From Methylobacterium sp. PvR107 (GTDB lineage Bacteria > Pseudomonadota > Alphaproteobacteria > Rhizobiales > Beijerinckiaceae): 64,000 nucleotides of DNA. Positions within the stretch are counted from its first letter, which is position 1. The number at the start of each line of letters is the position of its first letter. Below the pieces are notes generated by a model that was not told the DNA's origin, did not search any database, and saw only the letters and a program-made list of their open reading frames with translations. This document shows positions 26,329-34,250 of the stretch, one piece after another. Both the position numbers and the translations under genes were made by a program. The stretch spans positions 3,809,501 through 3,873,500 of the forward strand of contig NZ_JAFIBW010000001.1 of assembly GCF_017833295.1 (NCBI RefSeq), given 5' to 3'.

Positions 26329-26750
26329 CAGATCACCTGCAGGTTGAGGCCGAGCAGCTTCTGGAAGGCGAGCGCGACGGCGATGAGCGCGACCGAGATG
26401 GCCAGCACCCGCTTCCACGAGAACGACGTGGCCGCCAGGGACGACACGATGACGAGGAGCACGATGCCGAGCACGATGCTGGCGACCTTGGCGGCCACCA
26501 CGAAGGCCACGAGGCCGAGCAGGATGATGCCGATGTTCCGCCACGCGAAGTGGATGGGCTTGGCCGGCTCGAACCGGGCCTTGACCAGGGTGATGAGGCC
26601 GAGGAGCAGCAGCAGGGCGCTGACCAGCAGCGGGAACAGGCCCGCGCCGGCATGGGCGAAGCTGCCGATCGGGTAGCGCAGGGCCGTCACCCCGAAGCAG
26701 AGGGCGATCGCGCTGAGGACCGCACCGCGGACGGCATTCTGGTTGGCCAT
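26328..26750 (-). CDS. tctB: tripartite tricarboxylate transporter small membrane subunit TctB
   Basis: A 140-residue, four-helix membrane protein (for example LFPLLVSALLLLLGLITLVK and IVLGIVLLVIVSSLAATSF). The layout FAHAGAGLFPLLVSALLLLLG near the N-terminus is typical of TctB (PF07331). It is translationally coupled to tctA and lies 87 bp downstream of an SDR gene. Confidence 0.9.
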   Translation of the reverse strand: MANQNAVRGAVLSAIALCFGVTALRYPIGSFAHAGAGLFPLLVSALLLLLGLITLVKARFEPAKPIHFAWRNIGIILLGLVAFVVAAKVASIVLGIVLLVIVSSLAATSFSWKRVLAISVALIAVALAFQKLLGLNLQVI

Positions 26751-26837
26751 GTCGGTGCTCCGGACGGGACGGCGGTGCTGGCGCCGAAAATGTGGGCGGG
26801 AGGGGTGCCGGGCCGGCCCGGTGACCGGGGATGCATG

Positions 26838-27677
26838 TCAGCCGAGGGACGGGCCGCGCGCCGTCGCGGCGAGCCCGCCATCGACCAGCAACTCGGTGCC
26901 GGTCACGTAGGCCGCGCGGTCCGAGGCGAGGAACAGGGCGGCCTCCGCGACGTCGAAGGCGGTGCCCATCCGGCCGAGGGGGCACTGGGATGCGCGGAGC
27001 GCCTTCATCCGCGCCAGGCCGCCCGCATAGGCGTTCGCGACGGTCTGCTCGATGCGGGGCGTGTCGATCAGGCCCGGGACGATCGTGTTGGCCCGGATGC
27101 CGTGGGGCGCGTTCTCGACCGCCAGCAGGCGCAGGTACTGGATGAGCGCCGCCTTGGTGGCCCCGTAGGCGAGATGCGGATAGCCGACTTCCCGGAGGCC
27201 CGCGATCGACGACGTGGCGAGGATCACGCCGCGCCGGCGCGCGCGCATGCCCGGGAGGACGGTCGTCGCCGCGACATGGAGCGCGGTGAGGTTCGCGTCG
27301 GCGATGCGGCGCCAGTCGGCGGCCGAGGTCTCGGTCGACGGACCAGCCTTTCCGATGCCGACGTTGAAGTAGAGGATGTCGATCCCGCCGCGCGCCGCGC
27401 CCGCCGCCGTGAGACAGGCTGCGAGGCCGGCATCGTCCGCGACGTCGACCCCGACCGCCTCGGCGCTGCCGCCATCGCCCAGGATCAGGTCCCGGGTCTC
27501 CTCGGCCGACGACCGGTCGCGGTCGGCGGCCACGACATGCGCGCCGGCCCGGGCATAGAGCAGGCCGATGGCCCGGCCGATGCCCCAGCCGGCCCCGATC
27601 GAGCCGGCGCCCAGCACCACCGCGACGCGCCCCTCGAGGTCGCGGGCAGGGACGGGTGCGGTCGCAGCCGCGCTCAT
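26838..27677 (-). CDS. SDR-family oxidoreductase
   Basis: A 279-residue short-chain dehydrogenase. The Rossmann motif GAGSIGAGWGIGRAIG is slightly expanded compared with the usual TGxxxGIG. NVGIGKAG replaces the usual NNAG. The catalytic Ser and Y-x3-K are present in ATSSIAG and YGATKAALIQYL. The C-terminus ends in VTGTELLVDGGLAA as in typical members. Asp in VVAADRDR after strand 2 favours NAD(H). It sits between the second TctC gene and tctBA, so it likely oxidises the imported substrate or an intermediate. Confidence 0.85.
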   Translation of the reverse strand: MSAAATAPVPARDLEGRVAVVLGAGSIGAGWGIGRAIGLLYARAGAHVVAADRDRSSAEETRDLILGDGGSAEAVGVDVADDAGLAACLTAAGAARGGIDILYFNVGIGKAGPSTETSAADWRRIADANLTALHVAATTVLPGMRARRRGVILATSSIAGLREVGYPHLAYGATKAALIQYLRLLAVENAPHGIRANTIVPGLIDTPRIEQTVANAYAGGLARMKALRASQCPLGRMGTAFDVAEAALFLASDRAAYVTGTELLVDGGLAATARGPSLG

Positions 27678-27787
27678 CGCGCTGGTCCTCCCGCGGAGCG
27701 GTCAATGATGGCCTGTGGGGCGAGGTCCACGCGCACCTCCTGTCGCGATTGGGCGAACCGGCATCGGCGTCGCGCCGACGCAACGGA

Positions 27788-28798
27788 TTACTGTTTCGGC
27801 ACGCCGGCCTGCTCGATCACGGTCTTCCACTTCTGCAACTCGGTATCGACGCGCCGGCCCAGATCCTCCGGCGTCCCGCCCTCGGGCACGCCGCCGTTCT
27901 CGACGATGAAGGTCGCGAAGCCGGGCTCCTTGAGCATCGCGTTCACGGCCGCGTTGACGCGATCGACGATCGGCCGCGGGGTGTTGGCCGGCGCGAACAG
28001 CCCGAACCAGGCGCTGACGTCGTAGCGCGACAGGTCGGCGCTCTTGGCGGCTTCGGCGAGGGTGGGGACGTCGGGCGCCTGCGGCGAGCGCTTCAGCGTG
28101 GTGACCGCCAGCGCCTTCAGATTGCCCGCCGTCACGTAGGGATAGGCGGACGGCATGTTGTCGAAGATCATCTGGGTCTGGCCGCCCATTACCGACACGA
28201 GCGCCTGGGCGCTGCCGTGGAACGGCACGTGGGTCATGGTGACCCCGGTCATCGCCTTGAACATCTCGCCGGACAGGTGTGTCGAGGCGCCCGTCCCGGA
28301 GGAGGCGAAGTTGAGCGCGTCGGGATGGGCCTTGGCATAGGCGATGAGCTCGTCGATCGAGTTCACCGGCAGCGCCTTGTTGACGACCACGATGTTGGGG
28401 ATCGTCTCGATCGACACGATCGGCACGAAGCTCTTGACCGGGTCGTAGCGCAGTTCCGTGTAGAGGTTCGGCGCGATCCCGTGGGAGGAGACCTGTCCGA
28501 GGAACAGGGTGTAGCCGTCGGGCTTCGCGTTGGCCGCGAGCGCGGTGCCGAGGGTACCGCCGGCCCCCGGCCGATTGTCGACCACCACGGTCTTGCCCAG
28601 GGCGCCGGACAGCCCCTCCGCGACCTTGCGGGCCAGGATGTCGGTGGCCCCGCCCGCCGAGTAGGGCACGATGATCGACACCGTCCGGGCGGGCCAGGCC
28701 GGTTGCGCCCGCGCGGCATCCGGCGCCTGCACCGCGCATCCGAGCGCCAGGATCGCTCCGAGCAGCGTTCTCAGGCCGCGCTGAGTTCTGGATGCCAC
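27788..28798 (-). CDS. second TctC/Bug substrate-binding protein
   Basis: A 336-residue periplasmic receptor. The signal peptide is LRTLLGAILALGCAVQAPDA with cleavage near ARAQP. Family landmarks are WPARTVSIIVPYSAGGATD, VDNRPGAGGTLGTALAA, FASSGTGASTHLSGEMFK and MTHVPFHGSAQALVSVMGGQ. It resembles the TctC at 23751 but is clearly diverged, so it probably binds a different or related ligand. It is co-directional with the upstream SDR and CoA genes. The start at 28798 has GGAGG nearby. Confidence 0.92.
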   Translation of the reverse strand: MASRTQRGLRTLLGAILALGCAVQAPDAARAQPAWPARTVSIIVPYSAGGATDILARKVAEGLSGALGKTVVVDNRPGAGGTLGTALAANAKPDGYTLFLGQVSSHGIAPNLYTELRYDPVKSFVPIVSIETIPNIVVVNKALPVNSIDELIAYAKAHPDALNFASSGTGASTHLSGEMFKAMTGVTMTHVPFHGSAQALVSVMGGQTQMIFDNMPSAYPYVTAGNLKALAVTTLKRSPQAPDVPTLAEAAKSADLSRYDVSAWFGLFAPANTPRPIVDRVNAAVNAMLKEPGFATFIVENGGVPEGGTPEDLGRRVDTELQKWKTVIEQAGVPKQ

Positions 28799-28865
28799 GG
28801 TGTCCTCCCGGTTGGATCGCGTGCTTCGTGCCGCGTTTCTTGTGTCGTGTCGGTCTTGGTGGGCG

Positions 28866-29579
28866 TCAGACGGAGCCGATCGTCATCCCGCCGCATACGT
28901 AGAGAACCTGTCCGGTCACGAAGCCCGCGCGATCGGACAGGAAGAAGCTGACGGCGTCGGCGACGTCCTCCGGCGTGCCGAGGCGGGCCACCGGCACGGC
29001 GCCGATAATCGCGTCCGTGCGCGGATCGCCCGGCGGATTCACCGCGTCGAACAGGCTCGTCCGGATCGGGCCCGGCCCGACGGCGTTCACCGTGATGCCG
29101 TAGCGCCCGAGTTCCAGGGCCCAGGTCTTGGTCATGCCGTGCAAGCCGGCCTTGGTCGCCGCGTAGACGGTGCGCAGTTCCTTGCCCAGCGCGACCCGGC
29201 TGGAGATGTTGACGATGCGCCCCCGGCCGGCCGCCTTCATGCCCGGCAGGAGCGCCTGCGCGCAGAGGATCGGCGCCTTGAGGTTCACGGCCGCGACGGC
29301 GTCGAGGGTCGCGGGATCGGTGTCTGCGAGGGCGGCGGGCGCCACGATGCCGGCATTGTTGACGAGACGCGTCACGGTCCGGCCCGCGATGGCGTTCGCG
29401 AGCGTCCGCGGCAGCGCGGCCGCATCGGACAGGTCGGCCGCGACGAAGCTGTCCAGGGCGTCGTGCTCCGGCTTCACGATGTCGAGGACGATGACCTTGA
29501 AGCCGTCCGCGGTGAGGCGCCGCGCGATCGCCCCGCCGATGTTGCGGCTGCCGCCGGTGACGAGGGCGTAGTCGGGCAT
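28866..29579 (-). CDS. SDR-family oxidoreductase
   Basis: A 237-residue classical short-chain dehydrogenase: TGGSRNIGGAIARRL for cofactor binding, LVNNAGIV, catalytic Ser in VNISSRVAL, Y-x3-K in YAATKAGLHGMTK, and the C-terminal TGQVLYVCGGMT. The Asp at the end of strand 2 (IVLDIVKPE) suggests NAD(H). Its stop codon is followed upstream by the citrate-lyase-like gene only 2 bp away, so they are co-transcribed. The substrate is unknown and probably a hydroxy acid or its CoA ester. Confidence 0.87.
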   Translation of the reverse strand: MPDYALVTGGSRNIGGAIARRLTADGFKVIVLDIVKPEHDALDSFVAADLSDAAALPRTLANAIAGRTVTRLVNNAGIVAPAALADTDPATLDAVAAVNLKAPILCAQALLPGMKAAGRGRIVNISSRVALGKELRTVYAATKAGLHGMTKTWALELGRYGITVNAVGPGPIRTSLFDAVNPPGDPRTDAIIGAVPVARLGTPEDVADAVSFFLSDRAGFVTGQVLYVCGGMTIGSV

Positions 29580-29581
29580 CG

Positions 29582-30352
29582 TCAGGCCTCGTACGGGATG
29601 GATTTGTCGACGAGGTCCCAGATGAAGCGGCCGCTCGGGCGCTGCTGCTCCTCGGCGATGTGGGCCACGAGGCCGGCCGTGCGGCCGATCAGCGAGAAGC
29701 CGCGCATCAGCTCGACCGGCACGCCCATCTCGCCGAGGAGGGCGGCGGTGGCGCCCGTGGCGTTGATGGTGATGTGCCGCCCGGCCCTCTGGTCGATCAC
29801 CTCCGACAGGAGGCGGAGGGCGGCGACGTGGCGGCCGGCGAGGCCGTTCTCCGACCCGATCTCCAGGAGGCGGACGGCGCGCGGATCCTCCGGCCGGTGC
29901 AGGTGGTGGCCGAAGCCCGGCATGTGCACCTTGCGGGCCTTGTGGTTGTCCACGATGCGCTCCGCGAGGGCGCGCTGCGCATCGTCCTCGAGGGCGACGA
30001 GCTGGTTCAGGATCCGGGCGTTGTTCTCGACCGTGCCGACGAACTGGCTGCCGACCGCGAGGAGGCCGGCGGCCACCGCCCCCTGCATGTTCTCCGGCGC
30101 GCTCATGTAGATCGAGCGGGTCGCGATGGCGCTCGGCGTGAAGCCGTGCTCCATCATGGTGATCATGATCGCGTTGAGGACGCGGCGCTCGCCGTCCGAG
30201 ACGTCCCGCCCCAGGATGTGGGCGGCGGCCTCCGCGACGAAGTCGGGGGCCGCGCCGGGCTTCAGGATGTCGGTGACGAGGTTCTTCTCGCGATAGTAGA
30301 TCGCGTCCGAGGTGTGGTGGCTCAGGGCCGTGGTCGGTGGCTTCGTGCTCAT
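29582..30352 (-). CDS. short citrate-synthase-fold protein (citryl-CoA lyase-like)
   Basis: A 256-residue protein matching the large-domain part of citrate synthase, like the stand-alone citryl-CoA lyase group, which cleaves an acyl-CoA to acetyl-CoA and a keto acid. The first catalytic His region is MMEHGFTPSAIATRSIY and the second is GFGHHLHRPEDPRAVRLL. In the third catalytic region, TINATGATAALLGEMGVP, the position usually holding Asp (as in NVDG or NVDF) appears to be Thr. Activity may therefore differ. The ATG overlaps the acyl-CoA synthetase stop by 4 bp (ATGA), linking CoA activation with cleavage. The substrate is not predictable. Confidence 0.75.
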   Translation of the reverse strand: MSTKPPTTALSHHTSDAIYYREKNLVTDILKPGAAPDFVAEAAAHILGRDVSDGERRVLNAIMITMMEHGFTPSAIATRSIYMSAPENMQGAVAAGLLAVGSQFVGTVENNARILNQLVALEDDAQRALAERIVDNHKARKVHMPGFGHHLHRPEDPRAVRLLEIGSENGLAGRHVAALRLLSEVIDQRAGRHITINATGATAALLGEMGVPVELMRGFSLIGRTAGLVAHIAEEQQRPSGRFIWDLVDKSIPYEA

Positions 30353-31872
30353 GGCTCCTGCCTTTCCCGAGCTTCGCGCGCGATGTGGTCCTCGACCAGG
30401 ATCTGCTTCTGCAGCTTCCCGTAATTGTTCCGGGGCAGGGAATCGTAGATCGTGATCGACTTCGGCGCCTTCACCGAGCCCAGCCGATCCTTGACGAAGC
30501 GGATGATCGCCTCGGGATCTGCCGCCATGCCGTTGCGCAACTCGACGGCGCCGTGGACCGCCTCGCCCCACTTGTCGTCCGGCACGCCGTAGATCGCGCA
30601 ATCGGCGACGGCCGCGTGCTGGCCGAGCACCGGCTCGACATCGACCGGGTAGACATTGAAGCCGCCCGTGATGATCAGGTCCTTCGCCCGCCCCTTGATG
30701 GACAGGAAGCCCTCTTCGTCGAAGCTCCCGAGATCGCCGGTGAGCAGCCAGCCGTCCCGGATCGTCTCGGCCGTCTTGTCCGGCTGCTTCCAGTAGCCCG
30801 TCATGACCAGGTCGCCGCGGATGGCGATCTCGCCGTCGGCGCCGGTCGGGCGGATGTTGCCCTCGGGATCCAGAATGGCGACCCGAGTCAGCATCGTTTC
30901 CCGGCCGACGGTCGCGCGCTTCTCCGGGCGCGTGAGTTCCTCGGCCGAGATCATAGTGGCGATCTGCGGCGCCTCGGTCTGGCCGTAGGTCGAGGCGATG
31001 CAGGGGCCGAACACGGATTGCGCCTCGGCGATCGCGTCCGGCCGCATCGCCGCCGAGCCGTAGACGAGGTTGCGCAGGTGCGGATACGCGCCGCGCCGCG
31101 CCGCCGGCAGCTCCATCATCATGTAGATCAGCGTTGGCGGCAGGAAGGTCGTGGCGATGCGCTCCTCGGCGAAGCAGCGCAGGATCTCGTCCGGACGCGG
31201 CTGGTCGAGCAGGACGAGCGTGCCGCCGGTGCCCAGCGTCGGCAGGATGTAGGTCGAGGTGCCGTGCGTGATCGGCGCCGCCGCCAGCAGGCGGTCGCCC
31301 GGCTTGAGGTCCCAGGCGGCGACCTGCGTGGCGATGTTGGTGTTCCAGGCCCGATAGGGCTGCATCACGCCCTTCGGCTTGCCGGTCGTCCCGCCGGTGA
31401 ACTTGATGGCCTGCGTCGCGTGGAGCGGGTGGGCGTGGAAGCGCGGCGCCGCCCCGGCGTGATCCCGCACGAGACCGCCCGTCGTCCCCGCGCGCCCGTC
31501 CCGGTCCGCCACCAGGATCCGGGCGCCGGCCCCTTCGACGAGGGGGCGTGCCGCCGCGTCGGCGATCACGATCGAGGCTTCCGTAAAGGCGATGCCGAGC
31601 CCGATCTCGGCCGCCTTGTTCTTCGGATAGAGCGGAACCCAGACCTTTCCGGCCGCCACCACCGCCAGCCACGCCACGACGTGCTCGACGTGGTTGAAGC
31701 AGCAGAGGCCGACCCGCGATTGCGGCTCCGGGTCGAGCGCCTGCAGGCCGGCCGCGAGCGCCCCGACCCGCGCGGCGAGATCCGCATAGGTCAGCCGCTC
31801 ATCCCGGAACTCCAGGGCGACGCGCTCGGGCGTCCGGGCGGCCTGACGATGGAAGAGGTCGATCGGATACAT
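30349..31872 (-). CDS. acyl-CoA synthetase (AMP-forming)
   Basis: A 507-residue ANL-superfamily ligase that activates a carboxylate with ATP and CoA. The motifs are the P-loop FTGGTTGKPKGVM (A3), STYGQTEAP (A5 region), the aspartate of LLTGDLGSFDEEGFL (A7) and GRAKDLIITGGFNVYPVD (A8). The A10 lysine is in RNNYGKLQKQIL. It is the first structural gene after the IclR regulator, with a 3-bp gap, and overlaps the citryl-CoA-lyase-like gene. The cluster suggests a carboxylic acid imported by the TctABC system as its substrate. Confidence 0.9.
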   Translation of the reverse strand: MYPIDLFHRQAARTPERVALEFRDERLTYADLAARVGALAAGLQALDPEPQSRVGLCCFNHVEHVVAWLAVVAAGKVWVPLYPKNKAAEIGLGIAFTEASIVIADAAARPLVEGAGARILVADRDGRAGTTGGLVRDHAGAAPRFHAHPLHATQAIKFTGGTTGKPKGVMQPYRAWNTNIATQVAAWDLKPGDRLLAAAPITHGTSTYILPTLGTGGTLVLLDQPRPDEILRCFAEERIATTFLPPTLIYMMMELPAARRGAYPHLRNLVYGSAAMRPDAIAEAQSVFGPCIASTYGQTEAPQIATMISAEELTRPEKRATVGRETMLTRVAILDPEGNIRPTGADGEIAIRGDLVMTGYWKQPDKTAETIRDGWLLTGDLGSFDEEGFLSIKGRAKDLIITGGFNVYPVDVEPVLGQHAAVADCAIYGVPDDKWGEAVHGAVELRNGMAADPEAIIRFVKDRLGSVKAPKSITIYDSLPRNNYGKLQKQILVEDHIAREARERQEP

Positions 31873-31875
31873 CGG

Positions 31876-32670
31876 TCAGGCTGCCTCGACCTGGAAGCCG
31901 GCATCGGTCACGGCGCGGCGGAGTATTGCGGCGATGCCGGCCCGGGCGTCGCGATCCAGATGCGAGATCGTGTTGGTGACCGAGACGGCGCAGACGACCG
32001 CGCCGTCCCGGAAGACCGGGAGCGCCAGGGCGCCGATATCCGGGATGATCAGCGCCTCGTTCACGACGTAGCCGTCGACCGGAAGACGCGCGCAGGCCTC
32101 CGCGACGAGATCCGCCGTCAGCCGCCCGTATTTGAGGTAGCGCTCCGCCTCGCGCGCGATGACGGCGGCCCGCTCGACGGCAGGCTGCGTCGCCAGCAGG
32201 GCGAGACTGGCCGCCCCGACCCCCAGGGGCCGGCGCGCCCCGATCTTCAGGGTGCTGACCAGGATCGCCGCGCGCCCCTCGATCACGTCGATGCACAGGG
32301 CCTCTCCGCGCGACGGCACGGACAGGTTGACCAGGCCGCCGAGCCTTCTCTGCGCGACGTCGAGGAACGGGCGCAGCGTCTTGCGGAGATGCAGGAACTC
32401 GAGGTCTGGGCCGGCCCGGTTGACCAGTTCGTAGGGCATCAGCCCGAGGAAGTACCGTTTCGTATAGGGATCGAAGTTCAGGAAGTTCTCGTCGACGAGC
32501 GCGCCGAGCAGGCGATGGGCGGTCGCGACATGAAGTCCGGTGCGGGCCGCAGCGGAGCTGAGGCTGACGCCTTTCTGGCTTCGCTCTGCGACAACCACAA
32601 GTAACGACAGGGCTTTGGAGAGCGACGACCGGGACGCTCCCTCGATCGACGCGGCTGTGTCGAGCAGCAT
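31876..32670 (-). CDS. IclR-family transcriptional regulator
   Basis: A 264-residue regulator. The winged helix (about 15-80) has KALSLLVVVAERSQKGVSLS and ARTGLHVATAHRLLGALVDE. The effector domain (about 95-260) has the IclR pattern LVNLSVPSRGEALCIDVIEG and GIAAILRR. It starts the catabolic operon, with the acyl-CoA synthetase 3 bp downstream, so it probably controls the whole block and itself. Two adjacent palindromes about 80-110 bp upstream are the natural candidate sites. Confidence 0.9.
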   Translation of the reverse strand: MLLDTAASIEGASRSSLSKALSLLVVVAERSQKGVSLSSAAARTGLHVATAHRLLGALVDENFLNFDPYTKRYFLGLMPYELVNRAGPDLEFLHLRKTLRPFLDVAQRRLGGLVNLSVPSRGEALCIDVIEGRAAILVSTLKIGARRPLGVGAASLALLATQPAVERAAVIAREAERYLKYGRLTADLVAEACARLPVDGYVVNEALIIPDIGALALPVFRDGAVVCAVSVTNTISHLDRDARAGIAAILRRAVTDAGFQVEAA

Positions 32671-32746
32671 CGGTTCTCCCTATGGCCTTGTTCGTTGAAC
32701 TCAGTCTGCCGGTCTGGCGCGAGCACTGTCCAGCACCGACATTCCG

Positions 32747-32780
32747 AATTCCGGAATTTCCTTCTCGTTCTGCGAGAAGG
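32747..32780. promoter_or_regulatory. paired palindromes upstream of the IclR gene
   Basis: AATTCCGGAATT (32747-32758) is a perfect 12-bp palindrome. One base later, CCTTCTCG (32760-32767) and CGAGAAGG (32773-32780) form an 8-bp inverted repeat with a 5-bp spacer. Both lie 77-110 bp upstream of the IclR start. IclR proteins usually bind such AT-centred palindromes as dimers of dimers, so the pair is a likely operator. Confidence 0.5.
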
Positions 32781-33081
32781 CCTTCGATCGAGGGAATAGT
32801 CTCTCCGTTCGCAGGGCGGCACGCACGTCGTGGACGGCTCTTACTCTGAGCGCTGCAATACAGCGGCGCCTCAAAACTCTGGATCACCGCAGGTCCTGCG
32901 TCAGGAAGCCTTCTGCCGATGATTCGATCGCGACCTGCGCTCGTCGTTGGAAGATCTGTCGCGGGCTCAGCATGAGACCGGGGGGGATGAGCGGCCGATC
33001 TGCGGCGATCATCCAGGTTCGCAACACGCTTGTGCCGATCACCAGCTTGTCCGCTCCCCCGCTCAAGGCTACAGCGCGCGT

Positions 33082-33300
33082 ATGCCCGACAAGCTCAATG
33101 CCCTCCTCGAGCGCCTCAAGGCGCATCAGCGCACGCTCATCCTGGCCATGGCCGAATACGATGGCTTGCCGGCCGGGAGCGCGTTGCGTCAGGTCGCCGA
33201 GCTGGAGAACGTCATCGCCGCGGTCGAGGCGGTCGCGGCCGAAGAGGCAGAGCGCGCGCGAAGCGCTCCCGCTTCTGCCCCGCGCCGCATCGGCGGCTAG
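33082..33300 (+). CDS. hypothetical protein, 72 aa
   Basis: A short, mostly helical protein: MPDKLNALLERLKAHQRTLI, then LPAGSALRQVAELENVIAAV and EAERARSAPASAP. The heptad-like Leu/Ile spacing suggests a coiled coil. ATG 33082 is chosen because the upstream extension is not protein-like, though no strong ribosome-binding site is visible. It is followed by an intergenic palindromic repeat. Function unknown. Confidence 0.5.
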   Translation: MPDKLNALLERLKAHQRTLILAMAEYDGLPAGSALRQVAELENVIAAVEAVAAEEAERARSAPASAPRRIGG

Positions 33301-33385
33301 AGCCACGACTGTCCGGGTTGCGGCGCGCTTCGCGAGCGGCGCGCGCGCGGGCGCGCCGCGACGACGGGCGACTATCCCGTCCCTG

Positions 33386-33501
33386 CCCTCATCCTGAGGT
33401 GCCTGCGGCAGCGGGCCTCGAAGGAGGTCTCCAGCGATCTCAGCGGCTTCCGGAGGATTCCCGCGAGGCCTGCCCTGCGCATCGGCGCCTCAGGATGAGG
33501 G
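33386..33501. repeat. palindromic intergenic repeat, CCCTCATCCTGAGG type
   Basis: A 116-bp element is bounded by CCCTCATCCTGAGGTGCC (33386-33403) and its inverted copy GGCGCCTCAGGATGAGGG (33484-33501), with one mismatch. The interior is GC-rich and can fold back. The shape matches REP/RIP-like elements that are common between genes in Methylobacterium and other Rhizobiales. No ORF is present. Confidence 0.75.
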
Positions 33502-33997
33502 CGAGGGTGGGATGAACCCGCCCGACGCAACGACCCGTGATCGTGTGTCAGCCGTCTCAACGCGCTTGGGAAAGGCGCCAGGCGCGATGGCGGAGCGGTG
33601 TCCCCGGCCCCAGAAGCGCCCCGCCAACGCGCGCCTTGAGACTCGTTCAACGGGTTCGAACGCCGTCGGCCTACGGAACTTGGCCGGCTGCATCAACCGG
33701 CAGAGGAAGGCAGCCCGCACGGAGCGCGATCGACCCGGCGGGTCGCCTCCAACGACAACGGCGCAGCAACCGGTGAGGTCACTGCGCCGTTGGATCGGGC
33801 TGCTGAGGGGGCGAAAGCAGCCGCAGGAATGCGATAGACCCGGCGCGGTGTCCGCGCGGTGCGCCGGAGCACATCCAGCCATCTGTGGCGCGGCGGTAAC
33901 ACGCGTTGCAGACCGCCTGTGGACGGCGTCGGATGCCTCGGATTGGTCAAGGTTCGGGAGCGAGCGTGAGGTGCCTCCTCCGATCCGGCCTCGCCCC
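33502..33997. other. intergenic region without a clear gene
   Basis: About 500 bp between the repeat and a possible small ORF. The frame at 33512 is Arg/Pro-rich with no recognisable fold. A GGTTCGAA at about 33652 looks like a tRNA T-loop, but the flanks do not fold into a cloverleaf. Confidence 0.4.
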
Positions 33998-34111
33998 ATG
34001 TTCGCCAGCCCGCGCGCCTTTGTCCTTCACCATCGCGAGCGCCTCGCCGTGCTCGTCTCGTCCGCGTTGTTCTTGACCGGCGCCCTGCCTCTTGTTTGGG
34101 CAATTGGCTAA
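33998..34111 (+). CDS. possible small membrane peptide, 37 aa
   Basis: The frame reads MFASPRAFVLHHRERLAVLV, then SSALFLTGALPLVWAIG. It has a basic N-terminus followed by one hydrophobic helix. The upstream extension (to 33512) is Arg/Pro-rich and looks non-coding. No good ribosome-binding site is visible, so the call is tentative. Confidence 0.3.
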   Translation: MFASPRAFVLHHRERLAVLVSSALFLTGALPLVWAIG

Positions 34112-34250
34112 CGGCTTGGTCAAGCGATGGAAATACCGTGCAGATCCATGCCTATACCTCATATTGGATATAGAATTAACTATTTCTCTGTAGGACCTTG
34201 CTTGGCAGCCTCATAGACCCTGGGCTCAACGGCTGCCTTCGAGGTCAGTC

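Noticed and set aside
24772..27783. A 1003-codon minus-strand frame reading through tctA, tctB and the SDR gene
   Set aside because: Only the tctA part is protein-like. The rest is Arg/Pro/Gly-rich and out of phase with the well-supported tctB and SDR genes.
33640..33670. GGTTCGAA resembling a tRNA T-loop
   Set aside because: The flanking sequence does not form a cloverleaf and no CCA-compatible acceptor stem is present.
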